Assembly (NCBI RefSeq): GCF_026241205.1
Contig: NZ_JAPFQM010000001.1
Coordinates: forward strand, 62,001 to 126,000
Length of the DNA stretch: 64,000 nt
Direction: 5' to 3'
Source: Thermomicrobium sp. 4228-Ro
Lineage (GTDB): Bacteria; Chloroflexota; Chloroflexia; Thermomicrobiales; Thermomicrobiaceae
The notes under the pieces are model-generated. The model was not told where the DNA came from. It did no database searches and saw only the letters and a program-made list of their open reading frames with translations. Made by a program: the position numbers and the translations under genes. Positions 16,128-24,523 of this stretch are shown here, one piece after another (position 1 is the first letter of the stretch; each line of letters starts with the position of its first letter).

Positions 16128-16708
16128 TCAATGGGTCACCCACCGGGTTCCATCCCAGCGCTTGACGGGGTGCCAAACCCAACGTGTCCCGTCCCAGCGC
16201 TTCACGGGGTGCTTGACCCAGTTGGTACCATCCCATCGCTTGACGCCGCTGCCGCGGTTGTAGACCAGGTAAGCTCCGATCTTCCCCGCATGGGCAGAGC
16301 CACCCGTCGCGGTACTGACACCCCCCGTGGCAGTCTTGTGGTAGTGGGTTCCACCGCTCCCGTAACTCCAGACCGCCTGACTGTTGGGATCACGCCACCA
16401 GCCGACGTAGTACTCCCAGCCCGCCTGCGTGACCAAGGGATCGAAGCTGATCTCCGTCCAGGCCTGCCCCCGGTACTGTCGCTGCCCGTCGGGAAGGCGA
16501 CGGAGACGGAGCGCAACAGGTTCCCCGCGTAATCCCAGACGCAAATGTTCCCCGTGACGGGGCCGCCGCGGCCACCGACATACACACCCGCTCCGGTGAT
16601 GACACCCGCCTCCGGCATGACGATCTTTTCTGACCAGATCTGGTTCTCGAAGTTGAGCCCAGTCCACTCCCAGGATGACCAGGGTCCGGTGTAGCCAGCT
16701 TGCGGCAT
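16128..16708 (-). CDS. Tail fibre-associated protein with C-terminal WDG repeats, frame broken
   Basis: The first part (MPQAGYTGPWSS ... VAFPTG) and second part (YRGQAWTEISFDP ... to 16128) lie in different frames joined near 16488-16492, in ACGGGC on the coding strand. One extra G would fuse them into about 193 residues. The C terminus has three tandem units of V-K-R-W-D-G-T-x-W-V-x-H-P, common at the ends of phage fibre proteins. It lies between the two long fibre genes. Confidence 0.65.
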
Positions 16709-16717
16709 GGCCCCCTC

Positions 16718-18460
16718 CTATCCGAGAACAGTGCCGGTGTCGATCCAGAGGTCACCTGCGCGTGCATCCGTGGGAGCAGTGCTCTGCACGTAGATCCGGC
16801 CACCGGTATAGTTATTCGCACTCCGGTAGAGGACGAGATCGTCTCCGCTACCGGTGGAACCGACCCGTCCCAGGAGGCGTCCCCCACCGGGTGGAACCCA
16901 GATACGACCCATCTCGTTCCCCGAGGAGTCCAGAAAGATGAGGTCCCCCGGGTCCGTCGCGGCACTGCTCCCGGCGCGGAGGTACAAGTTCTTCCCCTCG
17001 CCGATGGTGAGGTCACCGGTCAACGTCCCACCACCGGTATCGAGGTAGTTGGGATGCGTGTGCGCCGCGGAAGCGAAGCTGCTCGCATGGTAGCCGTCCA
17101 GGAGGTCGGCGTTCAGGCTGGTGCAGACGGTCCCGTTGGATACCGCGACCTGGTTGCTCGCGTTCCCCGCGTGGTATCCATCCACGAGGTCCGCATTGAG
17201 ACCTGACGCATTCACGGCAATCGTGACCGTCTTGGTGCTGGTGTTGGCCGAGAGGTTGATATTGGTTCCAGCCGAGAGCTGCAGCGTATCCGTCTTGCTG
17301 CTAGCAGCGATGGTCGTAGCCCCCACGGCCACGTTAGAGAAGGCGTTCTGGTTGACCTCCGCCCCCGCCTGGATTCCGTCCAGCTTGCTCTTGTCGGAGG
17401 CACTCATGAAGCCAGCGGCAGTCGTCGTCGCGTTGGCGTGGGTATGAGTCGCCGAGGCGAAGGCGCTGGCATGCTGACCATCCAGGAGGTCCGCATCGAG
17501 ACCGGAGCTGGACCCCTGTCTCAGTGCGAGGGTGACGCTCTTGGCAGTGGCGTCGGGAGTGAGCGTGAGCTGCGTCGTGGAACTCGAGAGCGTCAGCGTA
17601 TCGTTCCCCGTCGTCGCTGCGACGTCAGTGGTCCCGATTCTGACCTTGCCGTAGTTGATGAGGCCAGACGACGACGAGAGCGAGTCCAGCTTGCTCTTGT
17701 CCTGGGCGCTCATGAAACCGGCACTCGAGGCCGTGGCCACGGGGTGCGTATGGTCAGCTGTCGCTGCCCCGATAGCCGCCGGCGTGAGGGGGTCAGGACC
17801 TCCCGACGCATGACGGCTGGCGTGGTTGGCCAGAGCGGACAGGGTGATGGGAACTGCATCGGACCAGTTGGTGGTACCCAGGATCTCCTTGAGGCGCTTG
17901 GCGATCCAGGAGAGGATCTGGGTCAGGCTCCCGCTGTTCGCGTAGGCAGCCGCGGTCCCTTGATCCAGAGTACGGTTCCCGATCTTGGCGTCGCTGACTG
18001 CACCATCAGCGATCTTCGCAGTTCCCACTGCTCCGTCAGCGATCTTGGCAGCGACGACGGTTCCGTCGGCAATCTTGGCAGCCGTGACTGCACCATCGGC
18101 GATCTTGGCAGTGGTCACCCCGCTGTCGGCAATCTTGGACGTCGTCACTGATCCGTCGGCGAGGGGCGAAGCTCCACCGGGGCCGAAGAGCGAGAGGACC
18201 TGGAAGCGTATCCCGCTCTTGATCCAGCGGACCTTACTGGTAGCGGGGTCCAGGAGTTCGATATCGTAGCGACCCGTCGGAGAGGGCAGCGTCGCGGTAT
18301 CTACCGACAACTCCCAGTAACCCGTACCGGAGGCGCTGCTGGTCTCGACGAAACTCGCACCCAAGCTCCCATCCGCATTCACGGGATAGGCACGGACACG
18401 TACCCCTCCGAGAGGTGCACCCTCTCGGAAGGCATATCCGCTGAAGACCAGAACCGCCAT
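16718..18460 (-). CDS. Tail fibre protein
   Basis: 580 residues. An N-terminal beta domain (about 1-90, probable particle-attachment part) is followed by at least six units of the type DGAVTAAKIADG (about 100-160). Then come fibre units shared with the 14513-16085 protein (DLLDGYHA, AFSNVAVGATTIAAS, GNASNQVAVSNGT) and a C-terminal domain with GDLWIDTG. It forms the shaft and tip of the host-recognition fibre. The sharing between two fibre genes implies internal duplication and room for recombination. Confidence 0.88.
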   Translation of the reverse strand: MAVLVFSGYAFREGAPLGGVRVRAYPVNADGSLGASFVETSSASGTGYWELSVDTATLPSPTGRYDIELLDPATSKVRWIKSGIRFQVLSLFGPGGASPLADGSVTTSKIADSGVTTAKIADGAVTAAKIADGTVVAAKIADGAVGTAKIADGAVSDAKIGNRTLDQGTAAAYANSGSLTQILSWIAKRLKEILGTTNWSDAVPITLSALANHASRHASGGPDPLTPAAIGAATADHTHPVATASSAGFMSAQDKSKLDSLSSSSGLINYGKVRIGTTDVAATTGNDTLTLSSSTTQLTLTPDATAKSVTLALRQGSSSGLDADLLDGQHASAFASATHTHANATTTAAGFMSASDKSKLDGIQAGAEVNQNAFSNVAVGATTIAASSKTDTLQLSAGTNINLSANTSTKTVTIAVNASGLNADLVDGYHAGNASNQVAVSNGTVCTSLNADLLDGYHASSFASAAHTHPNYLDTGGGTLTGDLTIGEGKNLYLRAGSSAATDPGDLIFLDSSGNEMGRIWVPPGGGRLLGRVGSTGSGDDLVLYRSANNYTGGRIYVQSTAPTDARAGDLWIDTGTVLG

Positions 18461-18484
18461 CGTCCCTCCTCCCGACAGCAGGCA

Positions 18485-19027
18485 TCACACCGCTGCACGT
18501 AACTTCGAATGGTCGTGCCCTTGCAGTGCTTCCTTGACGTAGTAGAGTGGGTCGCGGAGCGCATCATCCTCGTCGATGAAGATGACCCTTATCCCACGCT
18601 CCGCGAAGTAGAGGAGACGGAAGAGGTCCCGCTCTTGCCTCTCCGACCCCAGCGTGTAGTGCCAGTAAATGCCGCTGACCTCGATGGCGATGCCGAGGTC
18701 AGGCAAGAGGAAATCGACCTGGGAGTAGAAGCTACGCCCCACCCCCGGGAGCTGCGCGTGAACGAAGAAATCCACTTCCGGCTGGTACCCCAGCCGGAGC
18801 AGGGCCCAAAAGACTGCCCACTCGGGCTTGGTACCACCCGGGTACTGCTCGCGCCACCAGAGCGGCGGTTCTCCCGCTGGCTCCTGAATGCGGAACTCTT
18901 CCAGACCACGCATCCCTCGCGGGATGAGAGACGCCTCGCTCCTCCCGAAGCCACGCGGCTCCCGTGGTATCCCAGGGAGGCGCGGGATCTTGCCGCGACG
19001 AGGGAGTTTCGAGGAGATCTTCGCCAT
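18485..19027 (-). CDS. PD-(D/E)XK endonuclease-like protein in the tail block
   Basis: 180 residues. SQVDFLLPDLGIAIEVSG (about 102-119) has the D and E-x-V/S pattern of Vsr/DUF559/very-short-patch-type nucleases, followed by a histidine and an arginine helix (ERQERDLFRLLYFAERGI) and a strand VIFIDED. The likely role is DNA cleavage. Placement between fibre and tail genes is unusual, so it may be a free-standing (homing-type) nuclease or a virion-delivered enzyme. Confidence 0.65.
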   Translation of the reverse strand: MAKISSKLPRRGKIPRLPGIPREPRGFGRSEASLIPRGMRGLEEFRIQEPAGEPPLWWREQYPGGTKPEWAVFWALLRLGYQPEVDFFVHAQLPGVGRSFYSQVDFLLPDLGIAIEVSGIYWHYTLGSERQERDLFRLLYFAERGIRVIFIDEDDALRDPLYYVKEALQGHDHSKLRAAV

Positions 19028-19029
19028 CT

Positions 19030-20856
19030 TCAGGACTCCAGCTCGATGAGGGAAACCGAATACCGACCCTCGCGCCGCGGTCCCTGGACCTCGCTGGCCA
19101 CCAGTTCCGTGATGAAGACGCGCCTCTCGATGGTCCCGCCCTCGTCATGGTACCGGAAGGTTCCGGCTCCTCGCGACGTCGCCGCCTCCTCGAGACGCCG
19201 GATCAGTTCATGCGCTGGCACCCCCACCGTTTCCCGACAGAGGGGATCGGTCAGCTGGAGGGATACCTCCCACCCCCAGAGGAGACGCGGTACGCGGAGG
19301 TAGGTCAGGACACAACTCCGGAGCAGCGGTGCTACCGAGGGGTCAGTACCGCGACGCATCGCGATGAGGAGACGGGCAGCACGGAAGTGGTGACCCTGGA
19401 TGCCACCGATCCGGAAACGCCGCTTCCCGGTAGCGGTGACGCTCCCCACGTAATCCCAATCCTCGCGATAATCCCAGCCCACGTAGACGGAGACCTCGCA
19501 TCCCTCGGGCACCACGGCATCCACATCGATCCCGAGGGCCAGCTTGTCCAGCTCCGACCACCCCATATCCCACCAGGCGGTGATGAGCGCTCCCTCGGCT
19601 GCGTATCGTTGCGTCGGATTCTGGAGTGGGTTGTGGAGACCGACAGGGAGGTCAACGGACCAGACACCCAGCGAGTCGCTGCCCCAGAGGCGATAGGTGC
19701 CGTTCCCCGAGAGCGCTGCCACATCCCCCATCTCCGCGATCCCGATCCGCTGTGTCAAGAGGTGGAAGGCGATACCCGGGCTCATGAGGACCGCTCCCGT
19801 CACCGAGACTCCTGGGAAGAGCGCCGCCTCTATCGGGAGACCGGTCTCCGGGGCCGGTGCACCTCCCGCCTCCCGCGCTACTGCGATGACGGCGAACCAG
19901 AGACCATGCCCCGCCACGACCTGCTGCACTCTTCCCGAGAGATGCGCCGGGAGGCCGTCATCCCTGTCTGGCCCCACCACGGTCACGGCATTCGTGTTGT
20001 ACTTGTAGATGGACAATCCAACCGGAACGTACAGCTCGCCGCGCCAGACTGCCGCCCTCCCCACTTGATCCGTCTCGGGATACTGGAGACCGGTGGGATA
20101 GAAGCGGCGGGAGGCGAAGTCGTAGGCATAGAGACCATCCCTCGCTACCGCGTGCAGCACGATATCGCCAGCGGCATCGAAGTAGGAGATGATCTGCCGC
20201 GTGTACCCCGGCGGAGCCGGGAACTTCCCCCCAGGCTGCCAGGAGGAGCCATCCGTCGGATCGATGGTCCACCACATCCGGTTCTGCATGTCGATCCGGA
20301 AGAGCTTGTCGTCCCAGACACCGAGAGCGAAGCCACCGGCACCCGGTACGTGGGTCCAGCTCGCGAGGTCCACATCGTAGACCGAGGTGCCAGTCGTCGT
20401 CAGGATGACGATCTTCCCATCGTAGATGGCGACGTCGCTGAAGGCACCCGAGACCGCTCCCAGGTTGCTCCAGGATTGCGTCCCCTCCTCCCAGCGGTAC
20501 AGCGTCTCGGCTGCGATGGCATAGATCCGGTCCGCGAAGCTGAAGAACCGTTGCACCACGGGGAGCGTACCGCGGTTCTCCACCAGGGGCGGGAGCGTCA
20601 GGTACCGATAACGCCCATCGAGGCTCCCGAACCAGTAGCGGTCCAGGTGTCGCGTCGGGTCCGCGAAGAGTACCCCCAGACCACCGGTAAAATCGCTGGA
20701 GACCCACTCCGATTCCACCACGTGGTCGCTGCGACGGTAGTCTCCGGTCACCACTTTTTGGGGAAACGGTGTGATGCCCCGGCGAATCAAGGGGCGCTGC
20801 GCGAGTGGGTAGTTGACGCCGTAGAGGGAGATCACACCCTCGCGGGTCTGGCCCAT
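19030..20856 (-). CDS. Beta-propeller tail protein
   Basis: 608 residues, with repeated blade-like segments about 45-50 residues apart (RIYAIAAETLYRWEEGTQSW, DGKIVILTTTGTSVYDVD, DIVLHAVARDGLYAYDFASR, RGELYVPVGLSIYKY). This is typical of phage tail or tail-tip propeller proteins. It lies between the connector-like gene and the fibres, fitting a tail hub or tubular tail component of a short-tailed phage. Confidence 0.7.
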   Translation of the reverse strand: MGQTREGVISLYGVNYPLAQRPLIRRGITPFPQKVVTGDYRRSDHVVESEWVSSDFTGGLGVLFADPTRHLDRYWFGSLDGRYRYLTLPPLVENRGTLPVVQRFFSFADRIYAIAAETLYRWEEGTQSWSNLGAVSGAFSDVAIYDGKIVILTTTGTSVYDVDLASWTHVPGAGGFALGVWDDKLFRIDMQNRMWWTIDPTDGSSWQPGGKFPAPPGYTRQIISYFDAAGDIVLHAVARDGLYAYDFASRRFYPTGLQYPETDQVGRAAVWRGELYVPVGLSIYKYNTNAVTVVGPDRDDGLPAHLSGRVQQVVAGHGLWFAVIAVAREAGGAPAPETGLPIEAALFPGVSVTGAVLMSPGIAFHLLTQRIGIAEMGDVAALSGNGTYRLWGSDSLGVWSVDLPVGLHNPLQNPTQRYAAEGALITAWWDMGWSELDKLALGIDVDAVVPEGCEVSVYVGWDYREDWDYVGSVTATGKRRFRIGGIQGHHFRAARLLIAMRRGTDPSVAPLLRSCVLTYLRVPRLLWGWEVSLQLTDPLCRETVGVPAHELIRRLEEAATSRGAGTFRYHDEGGTIERRVFITELVASEVQGPRREGRYSVSLIELES

Positions 20857-20874
20857 CTCTCCCTCCTCCCCTGC

Positions 20875-21906
20875 TTACGGCAGAACCGCGACGGCACCGT
20901 GTGGGACCCGGCCCACCAGGCGGTGGAGCGATCCATCCGCTACCTGGAGCGCGACCATGAGGCGACGCAGGTGCTCCTCGACGTCGATGCCAGGGCCGCG
21001 GCTCCGGGCTGCATGCAAGAAGACCGAGGCGAGGCTCACCAGCGAGAGCGGCTCGACAGGGAGACGCGAGTGCGGCTGCACCGGTGGCGTCAGTGGGCCG
21101 AGGCCGCGCAGGAGAACCTCGCTGAGTTCAGAGGGAACCAACAGCTTCCGCCCCGGTGCCGGTGACCAGGCATCGTCGGGTAGGAGACCCTCCTCGGTAT
21201 GCACCTCGTAGATATGCGTGAAGCCGGAAGGGATGCTTGCCACCCCTCTCTCTGACCCCGAGGAAACGCTCACCGGTATCCTCGGAGCATCCAGGCGAAC
21301 CCGTGCCAGGTTGGCGTACTCGGCAACAGCGGACCGGATGGCACGCAGGACCTCGGAGGGAGCGATCTCCAGCAAGAGGTACCGCGTTCCCGGTACCACC
21401 GGAGCCGGGAAGGGAGAGACCAGGGTCAGCGCTCCCCCACTCGAAGAGGCGACGACGCGGCTCAGGAGACCATTCGCCATGTCGTCTTCCGGGTGGATGA
21501 CGACACGGTGCTGCACCCAGGTATCGCTCCCGCCAGGGAGCGTCTCATCGACGAGAACGGTTCCATCCGGAGACACGTCGCGGATCTCCCCCTCGATCAC
21601 CGGGGCATGTTGCGAGGCCACCTGGGCGAGGAGGTCATAGAGGGAGACCATCGGAACCGGACTCGGGTTGCCGACGAAGGCAGGGATGACCCGCTGGATG
21701 CTTCCTCGCGTGAACGTCACCTCCCAGAGCCCGGGAACCGTCACGCGACTCGCCGGGACCGTTACCGCGAAACGGTTCCCTCCGAGAGGGAGGGCCGACA
21801 GCCCCGATACCACCTCCCCGAGGGAGTCTCTCGCCGTCACCACGACGCTCCCGGTCCCCGGAAGGTCCGCGACTACCGTGAGGTCGCTCCCGATGAATCC
21901 CTCCAT
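20875..21906 (-). CDS. Putative head-tail connector or adaptor
   Basis: 343 residues from the ATG at 21906 (upstream GGAGGGGTC); the longer frame reading is basic and unlikely. N-terminal Ig-like beta segment (about 1-90), then mixed alpha/beta with a helical middle (about 195-215). No firm family match. The position after capsid and the 164-residue gene, before the tail propeller, suggests a connector. Confidence 0.55.
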   Translation of the reverse strand: MEGFIGSDLTVVADLPGTGSVVVTARDSLGEVVSGLSALPLGGNRFAVTVPASRVTVPGLWEVTFTRGSIQRVIPAFVGNPSPVPMVSLYDLLAQVASQHAPVIEGEIRDVSPDGTVLVDETLPGGSDTWVQHRVVIHPEDDMANGLLSRVVASSSGGALTLVSPFPAPVVPGTRYLLLEIAPSEVLRAIRSAVAEYANLARVRLDAPRIPVSVSSGSERGVASIPSGFTHIYEVHTEEGLLPDDAWSPAPGRKLLVPSELSEVLLRGLGPLTPPVQPHSRLPVEPLSLVSLASVFLHAARSRGPGIDVEEHLRRLMVALQVADGSLHRLVGRVPHGAVAVLP

Positions 21907-21919
21907 GACCCCTCCTCCG

Positions 21920-22414
21920 CTAGCTCGCCTTCTTGCTCTTCTCCTGCTGCACCTCTCCGGAGTCCTCCGCCTCCACGACATGGGTCAGGTAGTCGTCGAA
22001 GAAGACGATCTGCGACTCGTCGTAGAGTGCACGCACCTCCGGCTTGAGCGTGGTCCACTGCAGCCGCGTGAAACCGGTGGCCTGGTCCCGTCCACGATAG
22101 AGACCCTGCTCCCCGAAGTTCAGCAGCAGATCGATGGCCACGCGACGCGGTATCCGGCGTCCCTCGGGACCGAAGATCCACTCCCGTCCCTGCCAGCGGA
22201 TGGTGAGCGGCTTGCCCGAGGCGGGTGCGACGCGCACCCTGCCGTCGCCCAGGTGATCTGCGTCCACCCAAGCGCGGAGGAGCTGGGTCCGCACCGGCTC
22301 CTCGGTGCGGAACAGGATGTCGTCGAGACGCAGGTTGCCGACCTTGGAGGGGTCCGGAACCGTGACCCCTTGCGAGACGAGAACCGGCGCTTGCTCCTGG
22401 ATGCGGATGCTCAT
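21920..22414 (-). CDS. Unrecognised virion protein downstream of capsid
   Basis: 164 residues from ATG at 22414 behind GAAGGAGGAAAC. Contains a central PLTIRWQGREWIFGPEGRRIPRRVA segment and a Lys-rich tail. Overlaps the zinc-ribbon gene by 4 bp. Possibly a head-completion or capsid-decoration protein by position. Confidence 0.55.
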   Translation of the reverse strand: MSIRIQEQAPVLVSQGVTVPDPSKVGNLRLDDILFRTEEPVRTQLLRAWVDADHLGDGRVRVAPASGKPLTIRWQGREWIFGPEGRRIPRRVAIDLLLNFGEQGLYRGRDQATGFTRLQWTTLKPEVRALYDESQIVFFDDYLTHVVEAEDSGEVQQEKSKKAS

Positions 22415-22713
22415 GTTTCCTCCTTCGCCGAGCTGCACAACTCCCGCAGCTCCGTTTCCGTGACGACCTCTTCGTCCCGCGTCGGTGCGATCTGGCAGGA
22501 TAGGTACTGCGGGTCTTCATGAATCCCCTGCCAGTAGGCAGGATCCGTCGGTGAGGCCGAATAATTGGAAGGGCGCATCACGATGACTGGACTCGTGAAG
22601 ACCCGCTGCGCTTCCTTCCCGCACACGCAGCGCTGCGGCTTGCCCGCCTCCGACATGGGACGCTTCACGAGGAAGCGATAGCCACCAGCACAACGAAACA
22701 CGTAGACCGGCAT
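22411..22713 (-). CDS. Small FmdB-like zinc-ribbon protein
   Basis: 100 residues. The N terminus (MPVYVFRC, then RPMSEAGKPQRCVCGKEAQRVFTSP) follows the FmdB/CxxC regulatory-protein plan, but the first CxxC is reduced to a single cysteine, so metal binding may be lost. Start at 22713 is preferred to 22725 because GGGGGTGA precedes it. Such proteins often lie beside phage capsid genes. Confidence 0.65.
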   Translation of the reverse strand: MPVYVFRCAGGYRFLVKRPMSEAGKPQRCVCGKEAQRVFTSPVIVMRPSNYSASPTDPAYWQGIHEDPQYLSCQIAPTRDEEVVTETELRELCSSAKEET

Positions 22714-22736
22714 GGTCACCCCCATGGAGGTGGAGA

Positions 22737-22764
22737 GGGGAGCGGGGAATCACCCCCGCTCCCC
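22737..22764 (-). terminator. Stable hairpin just after the capsid gene
   Basis: An 11-bp perfect stem (22737-22747 with 22754-22764, 6-base loop) immediately downstream of the capsid stop on the - strand, with no T-run. Likely a leaky attenuator or mRNA-stabilising hairpin that lets capsid be made in excess of the following genes. Confidence 0.6.
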
Positions 22765-22770
22765 GCGAGA

Positions 22771-23733
22771 TCACGTCGTCTGGAGATCGCGGATGGCACC
22801 CTGCCGACCCGGGTGACGGCAGATCAGGTTGGCGTAGGTCTTGATCACGTACTCCTCGCGGTCCGTGTTCACCGGAACCTGATCCGTCTCGAAGGGCAGG
22901 AGCACCTCGTAGCTCCAGTCACGCTTGTCGATCCAGAACATGGCACCGGGTGCCATGCGCGGGATCACCATGACCGGGATCGAGTCGTACTCCAGCGCCT
23001 CGAAGCCACCGTCAGCCTTGGTCACGTTCACCCAGCGCCGCCGGTCCTCCAGGAGGTTCCCGTACTGGTCGAAGTGGACCCGGCTGGTCAGGATGAACGA
23101 GATCTCCGCCTCGCGGGGCGGTGCCTCGAGCTGGGCCCGCATCTGCTGGAAGAGCCCCATGGTGAGAGCACGCGCCGTGCCACCGTTGGCCAGGACCACG
23201 CTCCGCCACCAGGTAGCAGTGGTCCGGTCAATGGTGGCGTAGACCCCGGTGTCGCGGATGATGTCGCCCAGCGAGTCCATCTCGACGCGGGCATACTCGT
23301 CGGCAACCGCGTTGGGGTTGATGTTCAAGAGATGCCCGTCGATCTTGTACAGGAGGTCCAGCGAGGCTCGTCGCGCCTCCTCGGCCAGGACGCGCACCAG
23401 CGCGGCCTCATCCGACTTGGTGGCAGCGATGGCGAGACCCGAAGCCCCGTAGGTGATCCGCGCCATCTTGTAGGGCTTGCGCGCCCTCTCGTAGGCCTGC
23501 TTCCCCGCATCCGCGATGGCGTCGTCTTCCTTGTAGAAGACGGCGCTGTTGTTGCGGTCATAGTGGACGATCCACTGCGCCTCGTGACCGGTGCCGCTCT
23601 TCGTCCCGAAGAGCTTGACCAGCGTCACCTTCTCCCCGAGAGCGCGGATGAACGGCTTCTCGAAGTGCTCCCGGAAGACCTTGGCGAGATCGGTGAGTGC
23701 ACCCGTCGTGGTGTACACTCGCGGACTCGGCAT
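22771..23733 (-). CDS. Major capsid protein
   Basis: 320 residues. The layout fits an HK97-fold capsid protein of the type often annotated beside coiled-coil scaffolds: N-terminal helix (VFREHFEKPFIRALGEK), a DEAALVRVLAEEARRASLDLLYKID spine-like helix, then FILTSRVHFDQYGN and a C-terminal strand-rich part with IVTK-like IKTYANLICRHPG. It follows the scaffold gene by 33 bp and is flanked by strong hairpins, as expected for the most abundant virion protein. Confidence 0.8.
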   Translation of the reverse strand: MPSPRVYTTTGALTDLAKVFREHFEKPFIRALGEKVTLVKLFGTKSGTGHEAQWIVHYDRNNSAVFYKEDDAIADAGKQAYERARKPYKMARITYGASGLAIAATKSDEAALVRVLAEEARRASLDLLYKIDGHLLNINPNAVADEYARVEMDSLGDIIRDTGVYATIDRTTATWWRSVVLANGGTARALTMGLFQQMRAQLEAPPREAEISFILTSRVHFDQYGNLLEDRRRWVNVTKADGGFEALEYDSIPVMVIPRMAPGAMFWIDKRDWSYEVLLPFETDQVPVNTDREEYVIKTYANLICRHPGRQGAIRDLQTT

Positions 23734-23766
23734 CGTTCCCCTCCCGATGCATCATGGGCACAGCGA

Positions 23767-24447
23767 TCAGCGTCCCTGGAGCGACCTCACGATAGCTTCC
23801 ACCGCTTCATCGAAGGTTTCCGGCTGGCGTGGACCGGCCCCGCCAGCAGTCCCCTCGAACCTGTCGGCCTGGGTCATTTTCCGCTGGGATTTGGCAGCCT
23901 GCCGCCGGATCTGCGACAGCTCACGCGCTACCATCTCCATGGCGTAGGGATCGTTGATCTGGTAGAGGCGCTCAGCTGGCACGCCGTACCGCTGCGCTAG
24001 CGTCATGACGACCAGATGTTTGGCGAGTTCCTGCAGCTGTTGCTCCGCATACGAGAGCTGCGCAGCCTTCTGCTGCATCATGAGATCCGCGTACATCTGC
24101 TGCGCCACCTGAGGACGTTCCTCCTCAGGGACCTGCTCCAGCTGCTGCTGCAGGATGAATTGCTGGAGCTGCGCCTCCAGGCGCGCTCTCTCCAGTTCTA
24201 GGGCTCGGCGCGCCTCCACCTCGCGCTGGATCCGCGCCTGCAGCCCCTTGAAGCGTCGTTCCCACTCCTCGGCACGCTTCCGGTACGCCTCGGGGTCCGC
24301 TGCCTCCTGCTCTCCCAGGGCAGCCTCCTGCTCCTCCGGCGTATCGGGAGCACCCGTTCCAGCGAGACCCGCATCCTCGAGGGGAAGCTGCGCGCTTTCC
24401 TCGGGCTCCTGGCCCCCGGTGACGGTGGGGAACGTCATCTCGTCCAT
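23767..24447 (-). CDS. Capsid scaffolding protein
   Basis: 226 residues, very acidic N terminus, then a long coiled coil (about 50-150: EEWERRFKGLQARIQREVEARRALE and following) and a basic C terminus (RRQAAKSQRKMTQ). Composition and place directly before the capsid gene are characteristic of scaffolds. Confidence 0.8.
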   Translation of the reverse strand: MDEMTFPTVTGGQEPEESAQLPLEDAGLAGTGAPDTPEEQEAALGEQEAADPEAYRKRAEEWERRFKGLQARIQREVEARRALELERARLEAQLQQFILQQQLEQVPEEERPQVAQQMYADLMMQQKAAQLSYAEQQLQELAKHLVVMTLAQRYGVPAERLYQINDPYAMEMVARELSQIRRQAAKSQRKMTQADRFEGTAGGAGPRQPETFDEAVEAIVRSLQGR

Positions 24448-24487
24448 GTTTCCCTCCTCGGTTCATCGCGTTTCCGCTACGGTGAGC

Positions 24488-24513
24488 GGGAGGGAGGACA
24501 TCGCCTCCCTCCC
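24488..24513 (-). terminator. Hairpin between the polyvalent protein and scaffold genes
   Basis: GGGAGGGAGG and CCTCCCTCCC (24488-24497 with 24504-24513) form a 10-bp stem with a 6-base loop and no T-run. A partial terminator or processing barrier that separates expression of the 6.65-kb gene from scaffold and capsid. Confidence 0.55.
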
Positions 24514-24523
24514 CTTCCGCTTC

